Below are positions 51,001-59,011 of a stretch of DNA of 64,000 nt, in pieces. The first letter of the stretch is position 1, and the number at the start of each line of letters is the position of its first letter. This stretch comes from Amaurobius ferox (Eukaryota; Arthropoda; Arachnida; Araneae; Amaurobiidae): assembly GCA_951213105.1 (NCBI GenBank), contig OX578137.1, positions 55,055,236-55,119,235 of the forward strand, given 5' to 3'. The position numbers were made by a program, and so were the translations under genes. The notes under the pieces were generated by a model, which saw nothing but the letters and a program-made list of their open reading frames with translations, made no database searches and was not told where the DNA came from.

Positions 51001-52061
51001 CACTCTTTGAGGATTTTTTTTTACAGGATGAATTGCTGATAATATTGACCACATAAAACATTTATTATCTTTATTTTTTACATTTATTATAGCTTGTTTA
51101 GATTTAATATTTTCAGGTAAATCAATATAACTTGATCCTCTCAAGGGTTGATACTTATTTATTCTCAATTCTAAAAATTTAATTTCTTCAAGACTCCAAC
51201 CAGATCCTTTTGATATAAAATCATCAGATTCATTTATTAAGTTGTCAATAACATAATCATAAAAAGTATGTAAATCATTAGATTTTAATATAATTTGATT
51301 CTCAGTTTTGAATGTAAATTCTTGAATTTCTTCATTCAATTTATACAAACAAAACAATTTAAAATTTACCTTTATTCCATTAAATTCTTTCATAATATGC
51401 TTTATTTTTTCTATTACAACCTTTCTTTTCTCTTCTAAAAATTCTAGAGGGATTTTAATATTATTATAATTATTAATTCTGTATGATCTTAATCTAGATT
51501 TATAAGCAGTTTCATATTCCTTAATTTCTACATTACCTTCATCTAATGCTTTTTTATGTTTTCGACTTGATATGTGATTATCTAAATGTTTATAATATAT
51601 GCCGCAAATAATACATTTTCTTTTTTGTTTTGATCTTTTAATCATTAAGTCTTTCTTTATATGTTCTTCTTCATCTTCATAATATTTACCACATATACGA
51701 CATTTTCTATCTTCTGTAAATAACTTTTCAAGATTTTCTTCTACTGTAAATACATTTTCTTCAGGAAAGACAGATTTAAAATCATTTTTATCAAATCTTA
51801 AATTAAAAGAATCAAAAATCTTTTTAATTTTTTTACGTTTTTTAGGTTTATTAATAAATATTTTTTTCTTTTTTTCCAAGTATGCTGACAAATCTAAATT
51901 TAATAAATCTACTAAAACAGGTTTATATTCACCTGTTTTTCTGATATATTTAGTTAATAAATTAAATCAACCTTCTTACAACCTTTAGGTTGTTTAATAT
52001 TCAATTGTTTTACTACTTTTCTAAGTTCATTAATAGTCTTTGACTTTAAGTTGAGCTCCAT
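48095..52061 (-). CDS. Protein-primed family B DNA polymerase (pPolB), two frameshifts
   Basis: The polymerase replicates the element from its TIRs by protein priming. The best start is ATG at 52059-52061 (MELNLKSKTINELRK) in a TAATAAATG context. The first 35 codons resemble a SAP-type DNA-binding motif (ELRKVVKQL...KGCKKVDLI). A frameshift at about 51959-51961 then leads into the long 1061-residue frame (numbering below refers to that frame). It holds two CxxC zinc fingers (64-112), an OTU-like segment (NKCFMWSIL at 276, HYCWI at 363), Exo I YADFES (437-442), an EndoVII/HNH-like zinc insert (DHCHITGKYRGPAHNICN, 553-570), Exo II near 585-592 (NLTGYDSHL), Exo III near 751-755, Pol A DANNLYG (851) and Pol B KLMNNSIFGKT (993). 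A second frameshift at the T6 run 48745-48750 separates off the last 204 aa, which hold Pol C (YMDTDS). Total length about 1,300 aa is normal for Polintons. Confidence 0.95.
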
Positions 52062-52064
52062 TTA

Positions 52065-52310
52065 TTAGGAAACATTTTTTACAATACTTTTTCCAAGATG
52101 CTTACTGTGATAAATACTTTTTAAATGCCTCTTTTTGTGTGTATATGTATATTGCATACCACATTCACATTTAAATTTTTTATATTTGATTATGGAATCA
52201 CAACATTTGCAATGACTTTGGAAATAAATTTTTTCATTTCTATGATATATGTAAAACTCATTTACCGATTTCATAGTCAAACAGTGTATGCACTTTTTTG
52301 TAAGCTCCAT
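52065..52310 (-). CDS. Small zinc-finger protein, 81 aa
   Basis: Starts MELTKKCIHCLTMK in TTAATAAATGG. Seven Cys include CIHC (7-10), CKCC (34-37) and CECG (48-51), followed by a C-terminal His-rich helix (THKKRHLKSIYHSKH). Two or more zinc sites are likely, one resembling the CxxC...CxxC lead-in of HNH-type endonucleases and one a C2H2 finger. It lies directly upstream of the polymerase with a 3-bp gap. It could bind DNA or be a nuclease accessory; the activity is unknown. Intact. Confidence 0.75.
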   Translation of the reverse strand: MELTKKCIHCLTMKSVNEFYIYHRNEKIYFQSHCKCCDSIIKYKKFKCECGMQYTYTHKKRHLKSIYHSKHLGKSIVKNVS

Positions 52311-52313
52311 TTA

Positions 52314-52643
52314 TTAAGAAACATTTCTTGAAATACTTTGTAAAAAATCATTCCATATTTTTTCATATTTCTTTTTAACTTTTTGAACTTTTATATTATT
52401 TTCAATATTAAAAATATCACAAATCTTTTTCATAAAATAGTAATAGTTAATTGATTTCTCATAATACATAAAATCTAAAAATTTTAAAAACATATCCTCA
52501 ACTTCTTGAGAAATATTATATCTCCTTCTTAATCGATTAAAATAACAAACTCTACTATTATATCTTTGTTTTAAACTTTCGTAATCGATAACATAAAAAT
52601 GTTCTTCTTCTTCAGAATCATAGATTAATTTCATCTTATTCAT
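52314..52643 (-). CDS. Polinton protein of unknown function, 109 aa
   Basis: Starts MNKMKLIYDSEEEEHF in a GTATAAATG context, where the integrase stop codon TAA is immediately followed by the ATG. It has an acidic N-terminus and then a basic, aromatic-rich helical body (RYNSRVCYFNRLRRRYNI, then MKKICDIFNIENNI). No metal-binding cluster or membrane segment is seen. The arrangement is compatible with a small nucleic-acid-binding protein, but I recognise no family. Confidence 0.7.
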   Translation of the reverse strand: MNKMKLIYDSEEEEHFYVIDYESLKQRYNSRVCYFNRLRRRYNISQEVEDMFLKFLDFMYYEKSINYYYFMKKICDIFNIENNIKVQKVKKKYEKIWNDFLQSISRNVS

Positions 52644-53657
52644 TTATACTAATTCAGATGTCCAACTATTAAATTTATCAGGATATCCTAGCCATTTTAC
52701 ATAATACTTATTTCCTTTCTTTTTTATGATTTTTTCAATTTTATATACATCATCTTTTTTATTATATTTTACCATTTCATATTCATAAAAAGTTCCTTCA
52801 ATTTCTTTACTGTTTAAATCTTTTAATCGATAAGTAATTGGATCTGTTTTCAATACTTCAGAAACTATAAAAATCTCCTCAGTAAATGTAGAATCATCTA
52901 CTTTCCTGAATGTTTTCTTAATTGTAGATATTCTAACACTATCTCCTATCTTAAATTTAGGTTTTTTCATAATCTTTTTAGTATATAAATTTTTATAAAC
53001 TTGAGATTCATTTTCTCTAGCCTCAACAGGTGTCATTTTTATTGATCTATGATATGAATTGTTATAATTTTTAAGTAATTTGGGTAATACATCAATATAT
53101 CTTTTAGTATTGTTAGCATGCATATATTTTATAATTTTTTCTCTTATACTTCTATTAAATCTCTCAGCTATTGCAGATTTTATTTCTTTATTTTTAGTTG
53201 TAAACCAATGTATATTATTATCTTTAAATAATTTTTGGGTCTGTTTTCCTGTAAATTCAGTACCTTCATCTGTCAAAATGAATTTTGGTATTCTTTCTTT
53301 AAAAACTTGTTTAAAACCTTGTATAACTTCTTCAGTTGTTTTTCTTTTTATAGGAAAAGCCCAAGCATATTTATTAAAAGCATCTATAACCGTTAACAAA
53401 TAATTAGTTCCATCATTATATTTGCTATAATTTTTTATAAATAACAAATCAGCGTCAAATTGATTATTACTGTTTGGAACATAAACTCTTCTTCTTTTAA
53501 ATTTACGAATGACAGGTTTATATCTAGTATATACATCTTGTTCATGTAAAAATTCTTCAACATTAGATAACCCTGTTTTTCTTTTCAATTCATTAATTCC
53601 ACAATAACCTGTTTCTGGATTATAATATGTCTCTTTTAACTCCCTAAAAAAGTATTC
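52644..53657 (-). CDS. RVE-type integrase with chromodomain
   Basis: Inserts the element with a 6-bp staggered cut, matching the 6-bp duplication seen. Counted from the TTG-started 314-aa frame (53588), the catalytic triad is D47 (FDADL), D107 (ILTDEGTEF) and E142 (AIAERFNRS), with about 35 residues between the last two. A C-terminal chromodomain-like module (YKIEKIIKKKG...YVKWLGY...SWTSE) occupies about 280-314 and may steer target choice. Family-typical N-terminal sequence (LKETYYNPETGYCGIN) continues upstream of 53588 in the same open frame, overlapping the end of the PLA2 gene. No ATG is found before the in-frame stop at 53661-53663. The true start is therefore uncertain: a lost ATG, a non-AUG start or a sequencing error. 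The catalytic core is intact. Confidence 0.95.
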   Translation of the reverse strand, partial: EYFFRELKETYYNPETGYCGINELKRKTGLSNVEEFLHEQDVYTRYKPVIRKFKRRRVYVPNSNNQFDADLLFIKNYSKYNDGTNYLLTVIDAFNKYAWAFPIKRKTTEEVIQGFKQVFKERIPKFILTDEGTEFTGKQTQKLFKDNNIHWFTTKNKEIKSAIAERFNRSIREKIIKYMHANNTKRYIDVLPKLLKNYNNSYHRSIKMTPVEARENESQVYKNLYTKKIMKKPKFKIGDSVRISTIKKTFRKVDDSTFTEEIFIVSEVLKTDPITYRLKDLNSKEIEGTFYEYEMVKYNKKDDVYKIEKIIKKKGNKYYVKWLGYPDKFNSWTSELV

Positions 53658-54109
53658 TTTTTACTTCCACAAATAGTACAGATACCTTTACCAACAGGTT
53701 TATTATTTTTAGAAGTAGTTTTATAATAATTTTTAGTTGGGGTTTTATCTTTACACTTGACACAATATATAGAAATACCTAATCCAAAAGTTTTTTTAAC
53801 TTTAATAATAGGTTTAATAATTCCTCTAGCTAATCTTTCTTGAAATGTTGGATCTTGTATAGCATTTAAATTATCTATTAATTTTTGATCAGCAACATGT
53901 CTCAGTTTTGTATCTTTTGTTTTATTGTAATCAATATCATGTTCTTTACATGCTTTATCAACTCTATTTATTCCAGGATCACCTCTTTTTAATCTTTTTT
54001 CTAATTTTGTATTTGGGCCACAATATTGATATCCTGGTAAATGCATTTCTGGAAGATTTACTTTATCTTGTATCCATCCAACAATATCATCACCTTTTTT
54101 ACAAACCAT
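53636..54109 (-). CDS. PLA2-like protein (parvovirus VP1u type) with C-terminal zinc ribbon
   Basis: 157 aa from ATG 54109 (AAATAAATGG context). The N-terminal part shows the secreted-phospholipase A2 signature used by parvovirus VP1u: a Ca-binding-loop-like YQYCGPNT (28-34) and the catalytic HD pair in KACKEHDIDY (H57, D58). The family releases viruses from endosomes by hydrolysing phospholipids. A low-complexity linker leads to a zinc-ribbon-like module with CVKC (116-119) and CTICG (144-148). It lies between the membrane protein and the integrase. The classical loop YxGxG is not perfectly kept (CGPNT), so activity is uncertain. The frame is intact. Confidence 0.88.
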   Translation of the reverse strand: MVCKKGDDIVGWIQDKVNLPEMHLPGYQYCGPNTKLEKRLKRGDPGINRVDKACKEHDIDYNKTKDTKLRHVADQKLIDNLNAIQDPTFQERLARGIIKPIIKVKKTFGLGISIYCVKCKDKTPTKNYYKTTSKNNKPVGKGICTICGSKKNTFLGS

Positions 54110-54498
54110 TTATTTATTTAGAAATTTATATCCATTCAATTGCATTTGTTTTACGTATTTTTCAACTGGATTAAATTTTAAACTTTTTATGAAATCCTTT
54201 TCACACATATAAATTTCTTCTTCTGTCATATCCTTAGCTTTAAACGAATTAATAAGTTCTTTATAAAATTATAACAATGTCTATATTCTTCTTTCCTTTC
54301 TGCTATTTTTAATGCGAGATCTATGGCTTCTACTATACCAACTGATAAACTTAAAAATGCAAGCGGTAGAAAGGCTATTGCTGATAAACCCGTTCCACTT
54401 AGAATAACCTTACTTAATGATAATGAAATACTTATCTTTTGATACATATTTCTACTCTTTCTGTAAACATATAATCTTTTTTCTAAATATACATCCAT
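54110..54498 (-). CDS. Small membrane protein with C-terminal helix, frameshifted
   Basis: Starts MDVYLEKRLYVYRKSRN in a TTATAAATGG context just after the ATPase. Residues about 25-62 form two closely spaced hydrophobic stretches (VILSGTGLSAIAFLPLAFL, then SLSVGIVEAIDLAL), giving a two-helix hairpin. A charged helix (KIAERKEEYRHCYNF) follows. The open frame ends early at 54226. In the next frame a sequence with MTEEEIYMCEKDF and NPVEKYVKQ runs on to a TAA at 54110-54112, immediately before the next ATG, so one base is missing near the A4 run 54265-54268. A SLATT-like two-TM layout is conceivable. The role is unknown, perhaps a virion or membrane-remodelling protein. Confidence 0.75.
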
Positions 54499-55210
54499 TT
54501 ATAAAGGATTAAATTTTTTCCTGTATCTCATATCAGGATTCACTAAATCTAACATAAAAAAATCATATTTTTCTTGAACATTATACATTTGTTTGAATTC
54601 TTCAGTACTTAATAAACCATCTATCTCTCTTATAATCTGTTGAATTTCTTTTGGTTGTAGAGTGAAAAATATAAAGTAATTACAGTTCTTTCTTATATTG
54701 ATAGGTGTTGTATAATATGACTGTGATAAATAAATAATAGATGCGTTTTTCTTTCTACCTCTGATAAATAATTCTTCGATGTTTTTTTTATCTTTCTCAA
54801 TCACACAATCATCAAAAATAACTATTCTTTAATGTTGGATTTAAATCATCTACAGTAATAAAATTTTGATCTGAAGAAAATAATACTTTTTTTTTGAATT
54901 TATCATATAATTTTAATAATCTTTTCTTATTCTTTATATTCTTACATTTCAAAATATCTTCTCTTTCTATATCTTCAAACAATGTATATTTTTCTTGTAA
55001 TTTAGAATATTTAGGTTCGTATAAATCTTTTGCACATATATATAATGTATTAAAAAATAATAAATCATAAATCAAATTTAACAGTAAATTTGTTTTACCT
55101 GAACCTGAAGATCCTACTATAAGTAATCTAAATGGATGTTTAGGTAACAAAGGATGTTGTTTAGGATCAGGTAATTCTTCTGGTTCTGTGTAATCTTTAA
55201 TTTTTATCAT
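54499..55210 (-). CDS. A32/FtsK-HerA-type packaging ATPase, frameshifted
   Basis: The motor that would pump genome DNA into capsids. The first frame (132 aa from ATG 55210) carries P-loop GSSGSGKT (33-40) after a short conserved LPKHPFRLLIV strand. It breaks at about 54822-54828. The second frame begins with the Walker B strand (VIFDD, at the junction) and continues with FIRGRKKNASIIYLSQSYY (sensor-like Q) to MRYRKKFNPL at 54499. Together the pieces give about 237 aa, normal for this family. The break needs a 1-base skip or a 2-base loss. It is the first gene of the leftward block, facing the central spacer. Its start lacks the TAAATG motif. Confidence 0.92.
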
Positions 55211-55266
55211 AATTTAATAGCAGTAAAAATAAAATTTGCTGCAGTAAAAAAATTAATATTATATAA
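55211..55266. promoter_or_regulatory. Central bidirectional promoter spacer
   Basis: Only 56 bp separate the ATPase (leftward) and the coiled-coil gene (rightward), so both blocks must start here. The spacer holds two copies of GCAGTAAAAA (55220-55229 and 55241-55250) exactly 21 bp apart, then ATTATATAAATG leading into the rightward gene. The direct repeat two helical turns apart is a candidate factor-binding site. Confidence 0.55.
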
Positions 55267-56023
55267 ATGAACTTAGAAAAAGAACGGAAACATAAGTTTT
55301 TAAAGCAAATATAAGATTCAATTAAAATAGTAAAAATAGAAAAAGAAATAAGAAAGAATAATGAAGATCAACTAAAAGAAATAATAGGTATTCAAAAGAG
55401 CTTAGAGGAATTTCATAAACCAATCACTCAAGAAATTGAAAAATATGAAAAATCAAATAAAGAAGTTGTGAAAAGTATTCAAAATGTTGTAGAAAATATT
55501 TCATTTCCATCTATAGAAGAGCCTATTGAAGCTGTGAAAGAATTAGTATCTTATACTTATGATATCGATCAAAATTTAAATTTAAAATATTTAAAAGAGG
55601 AAAAATTATACAGACCGTCAGTATTTTTAAATGATCAAGAAAAATTAGAGGAGATGTATGGAAGAGCTAAACAATTAAAAGAAGGATTATCTAAGAAAAG
55701 AGGTAACTTAAAAAGTACAATTTCTAGGGCTAAAAATTTTTCAGAGGAGGAATTAAACCAGAAAAAGAATGATATAAAAGAAATTAAAAATAAAGAAAAT
55801 ATGTTGCAAAATTATATGCATAGATTAAATATGATTCGAAGTAGCAAAGAAATGAAGGTAGGTAAAGGATTGAATGTATTATCAAATTTAACAGAAAAAA
55901 TATGTAACGGAAGTAAATCAAAGAAATTGTATAATCAAGTAGCTTTATTGTTAGATATGTTATTAAAAAATAAAGAAATGACTTATAATGATGTACAACG
56001 ATATCATAAACAATTTCTCTGTT
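55267..56023 (+). CDS. Coiled-coil virion-block protein, nonsense codon near start
   Basis: The likely start is ATG 55267 (TATAAATG; MNLEKERKHKFLK). The frame meets a TAA at codon 16 (55312-55314) and then stays open to 56023-56025. The same frame includes an apparent 185-aa product from a GTG at 55468. The protein is highly charged and helical: a coiled coil over the first 70 residues, a second helical segment (LEEMYGRAKQLKEGLSKKRG), and a conserved-looking C-terminus (LYNQVALLLDMLLKNKEMTY). This is a substitution-type stop, not a homopolymer slip, so it is more likely a true inactivating change. First gene of the structural block; role unknown, possibly a scaffold or core protein. Confidence 0.7.
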
Positions 56024-56028
56024 AATAA

Positions 56029-56414
56029 ATGATAAAATATAAAGTTTATTTGAGTGAAGGTCAGAAAAATAAACTTAAATCAGCTTTTAAAAATAAAGTA
56101 GAAGTAACATTACAAATAGATAAATCTAAAACTCCTAATCATGAGATGTATTTAACTAAAACTCAAATTAATCATATTAATGATAAAAAAAGAATTACAA
56201 TTAGTAAAACTCAATTAGATAAAAATGGAGGATTTTTACCATTTCTAGCGGCACTTATACCCTCTTTAATAACCGCTGCTAAAATTGCAGTTCCAGCAAT
56301 AGCAACAGGTGCTTTACATGGATTAGCTAGTTCAGCTGTGCAAAAAAAGGGATCTGGGAAAAAAAAAAACTTGGAAAGGGAATATATCAACAGTGGGAAT
56401 CAGTGACAAAATGA
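56029..56414 (+). CDS. Small hydrophobic virion-like protein, frameshifted in A11
   Basis: ATG in TTAATAAATGATAA right after the previous stop codon. Residues 1-65 form a beta/basic domain (KVYLSEGQKNKLKSAFKN). A GGF motif follows, typical of adenain-type cleavage sites, then a hydrophobic amphipathic region (FLPFLAALIPSLITAAKIA, then VPAIATGALHG, about 69-101) and a basic tail. Small membrane-lytic or core proteins of this layout occur beside the protease in adeno-like elements. The frame is diverted in the A11 run 56359-56369. The alternative frame ends in TGA at 56412-56414, overlapping the protease ATG (ATGA), which is why I extend the gene there. Confidence 0.75.
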
Positions 56415-56845
56415 TTATAGAAAATATGAAAAATGAAAAAGGATTTAGAGGTGTGTTTACCTCCGATTTATTACCTAAAACTATAGGGAAATTTGAAAAT
56501 GGAATCATTAATTTAGATGTATCAACAGGTCCCGGAACTCATTGGGTTTGTTATTATAATGATCCTAAATATAAATATGTGGAATATTTTGATCCGTTTG
56601 GTGAATATGACAATATGAAGAAGGACTATATTCCTAAAAATATTAAATCATTTCTTGTTACATCCAATAAAAAAATAGGTTATAATGATAGTTTTTTACA
56701 GAAACCTTCATCTGTGAAATGTGGTATATTTTGTATGAAATATATAAGAGAAAGGAATAAAGGTATATCACCTAAAAATGTTCTCAAATCATTTCCTACA
56801 CAAAAACCTAGTGACTATAATGAAAATTTTGTTATGTATAAATGA
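56411..56845 (+). CDS. Adenain-like cysteine protease
   Basis: A maturation protease that cleaves capsid and core precursors. From the ATG at 56411 it encodes 144 aa. Catalytic residues are in the order expected for adenain/C48 enzymes: H44 (GTHWVCYY), D61 (EYFDPFG), the oxyanion-hole Q97 (SFLQ) and the nucleophile C104 (VKCGIFCM). The frame can be extended upstream to 56393, but the ATGA overlap with the preceding gene makes 56411 the better start. The stop overlaps the next ATG (TATAAATGATAA). The frame is intact and all key residues are kept. Confidence 0.95.
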   Translation: MIIENMKNEKGFRGVFTSDLLPKTIGKFENGIINLDVSTGPGTHWVCYYNDPKYKYVEYFDPFGEYDNMKKDYIPKNIKSFLVTSNKKIGYNDSFLQKPSSVKCGIFCMKYIRERNKGISPKNVLKSFPTQKPSDYNENFVMYK

Positions 56846-57536
56846 TAAAATTAAAATCTGAAGGTCATGAGAAATCAGAAGAATTTACTGTAAATTTTAT
56901 TACACCTCTTAAAATAAAAAAATTAGCTTTACACTCATTCTCTATGGAAGTTTCCTGGTTTAATATAAGTAAGAATTATAGAAATAACAAATTTAGATTG
57001 TATACATTAGGCATAGCAGATAGAACAATTACTATCTCAAATGGTAATTATACTGTAAGAGGTTTAAATGAGTATATGATGAAAATATTTGGTAAGGATC
57101 CACCTGTGAAATTTGGTATTATTGAAGCAAGACAAAAATATCTATTAAACTGAAAAAAAATTGGGTAATTGATTTTACAGAAAGTAACTTTCATAAAATT
57201 ATAGGCTTTTTAAAACCGACATATGGAAGTTATGATGAAGAAACAGAGATTGAAGGTGAACATATTGCTGATATATCTAATGGAAATGATAATATTTATA
57301 TTCACTGTGATGTTGTAAAAGGATCTTTAATAAATCAATATAATTCAGAAGTTATATATTCTTTCACTAATAAAAACCCTCCAGGTAGTATAATTTCAAA
57401 AGAATTTAATAATTGGATATTTTTTCCTGTTAAAGTAGATCCTGCTGAAAGAATAAAAATGAGGATTACTAATCAAAAAGGTGAATTAATAGATTTAAAT
57501 AAAGGAGCTGTAGAATTTAATTTTATTTCTTCTTAA
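56842..57536 (+). CDS. Minor capsid (penton-like, single jelly roll), frameshifted
   Basis: Starts MIKLKSEGHEKSEEFTVNF in TATAAATG. The beta-rich first half includes LALHSFSMEVSWFNI and ISNGNYTVRGLNEY. The open frame stops at 57153, but a neighbouring frame carries the second half from about 57140: IIGFLKP, an IYIHCDVVKGSLINQY strand, and PVKVDPAERIKMRITNQKG. It ends at TAA 57534-57536. The shift maps to the A5 run 57134-57138. The joined length of about 230 aa fits the vertex protein of Polintons, which sits beside the protease and major capsid genes as here. Confidence 0.9.
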
Positions 57537-57543
57537 ATAAATG
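57534..57543 (+). promoter_or_regulatory. Example of the recurrent stop/AATAAA/ATG junction
   Basis: Here TAA, ATAA and ATG run together (TAAATAAATG). Equivalent TAAATG starts occur at 47506, 48088, 52061, 52310, 52643, 54109, 54498 (minus strand) and 55267, 56029, 56842, 57541, 57667, 59012, 59876, 60554, 61273, 61572 (plus strand). Exceptions are 47830, 55210, 56411 and the unresolved integrase start. Confidence 0.75.
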
Positions 57544-57666
57544 TATAGAAGAAAAAGTAAAAAAATACAAGGATTTTTAAAGGTTTTATTGAAACCTAAG
57601 AATATATTAAATGTAATATTTTCTATGAAAAAGAAAGGAGGTGGTTTAAAAATTCTTCCTAAATAA
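57541..57666 (+). CDS. 41-aa basic peptide
   Basis: ATG in TAAATAAATG. It encodes 41 residues from MYRRKSKKIQGFLKVLLKP to KKKGGGLKILPK, and its TAA (57664-57666) directly abuts the major capsid ATG. About one third of residues are Lys or Arg, and a KGGGL motif could suit adenain-type processing. Very short basic peptides condense DNA in adenoviruses (mu/pX). By position and charge this is a candidate core peptide, but there is no demonstrable homology. The exact TAAATAAATG junctions on both sides argue that it is a real gene. Confidence 0.65.
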   Translation: MYRRKSKKIQGFLKVLLKPKNILNVIFSMKKKGGGLKILPK

Positions 57667-59001
57667 ATGATTTATGATTTAAGTGATACTCGTTATTATT
57701 ATAATGATCACATTAAAAGTTATGAATTAAGAGAAATTCATCCAAAAGAACATAGTTCAGATGAGAATGCTACCTATGTTTTTCATATTAATGATACTAA
57801 AGCAAAAATTTTATATTCTAGAGGATATCTTGAACTAAAATTAAAAATTACAAAAAATGATAAATCATCCATTGGAAACGAAACTGTGAGTCTGGTAAAT
57901 GGTGGAGGTTTTATCAAAACTTTAAAAGTACATATAGGAGATACTGAAATTGAATCAAATACACAGTCAAATTTTTCAATCATGAATCATATTTTAAGAT
58001 TAATTCATTATACTCCTGATTATGTAACATCACAAGCTCAAAATGAATTTTTTTATCTAGATACATCTGATTCAGCTGACCGTAATGAGTTTAAATATGA
58101 TGGTACTTTAGAAGATACTACTAAAATAACTGAATTTTTTAATAATTTGAAAATGAATAAAGATTATAACGAAGGATTCGTAAAGAGATGGGAACTAACG
58201 AAAGATAGCAGTGTCATTAAAATAGGGACACCTTTAAAAGATATAATCGATTTCTTTAGAGAATATGAAAAGATAATTTCAGGTTTTGAAGTGAAAATAG
58301 AAATTCAAAGAAATGAAAATAAAAATATGATATATACTAATATAAGAAACGAAAATTATAAGGTAGTAGTTGAAGGTTTAACCTTACATTTACCTTATAT
58401 AGAATTAAAAAATTCTGCAGAAAGTTTGTTTCTGGAATCATATCTATCTGATAAAGATATAGAGGTAAATTGGGATCGACATAGATTTAAGATGGTAGGC
58501 CCTTATAGAAGCAACAGTGGATCTGTGACAGCAACTACAGCGTCAGATGAAGTTTTAAGTGTCTATGTTATTCCTCAATATGTTGAAAGAGATAGTAATT
58601 ATGAAAAAAATAATATGATATTTGATCATATAGATATGGCAGAATGCTGGTTGATGATTAATAATAAACAAGTTCCTCTTATGCGTTATAAAACAAATTT
58701 TGCTAATAAAGATTATGGTAGAGTGTATGAAGCTCTTTTACGTGAAGGACTTTACGATAATAATACAGATACAGGACCTTTGATAAATAAGGAGAATTTT
58801 GGTAAACTGTATCCTATTTTTCCTTTTGACTCATCAAATCATGAAAACTATACCGATTTAAATAATTTAGATATTGAATTTAATTGGATAACGAATAGTC
58901 AAAAGGAATATAAGTTTTATTTTATTTTTAAAGAAAGAAAGAGATGTTTTATAAATTTAAAAAATAAAACTATAACAATAGTTAAGAGTTTAAAATCTTA
59001 A
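57667..59001 (+). CDS. Major capsid protein (double jelly roll)
   Basis: 444 aa, intact, ATG in CCTAAATAAATG. Family-typical features are an N-terminal MIYDLSDTRYYYNDHI, a first beta barrel (YLELKLKITKND, then GFIKTLKVHIGDTEIES), the region VKRWELTKDSSVIKIGTPL, and a second barrel (VVVEGLTLHLPYIELKN, then LSVYVIPQYVERDSNY). A C-terminal part includes NNKQVPLMRYKTNF and NLDIEFNWITN. It would trimerise to form the capsid shell. It follows the minor capsid and basic peptide and precedes the fibre-like gene. No frameshift, which suggests recent function. Confidence 0.95.
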   Translation: MIYDLSDTRYYYNDHIKSYELREIHPKEHSSDENATYVFHINDTKAKILYSRGYLELKLKITKNDKSSIGNETVSLVNGGGFIKTLKVHIGDTEIESNTQSNFSIMNHILRLIHYTPDYVTSQAQNEFFYLDTSDSADRNEFKYDGTLEDTTKITEFFNNLKMNKDYNEGFVKRWELTKDSSVIKIGTPLKDIIDFFREYEKIISGFEVKIEIQRNENKNMIYTNIRNENYKVVVEGLTLHLPYIELKNSAESLFLESYLSDKDIEVNWDRHRFKMVGPYRSNSGSVTATTASDEVLSVYVIPQYVERDSNYEKNNMIFDHIDMAECWLMINNKQVPLMRYKTNFANKDYGRVYEALLREGLYDNNTDTGPLINKENFGKLYPIFPFDSSNHENYTDLNNLDIEFNWITNSQKEYKFYFIFKERKRCFINLKNKTITIVKSLKS

Positions 59002-59011
59002 AATTAAATAA

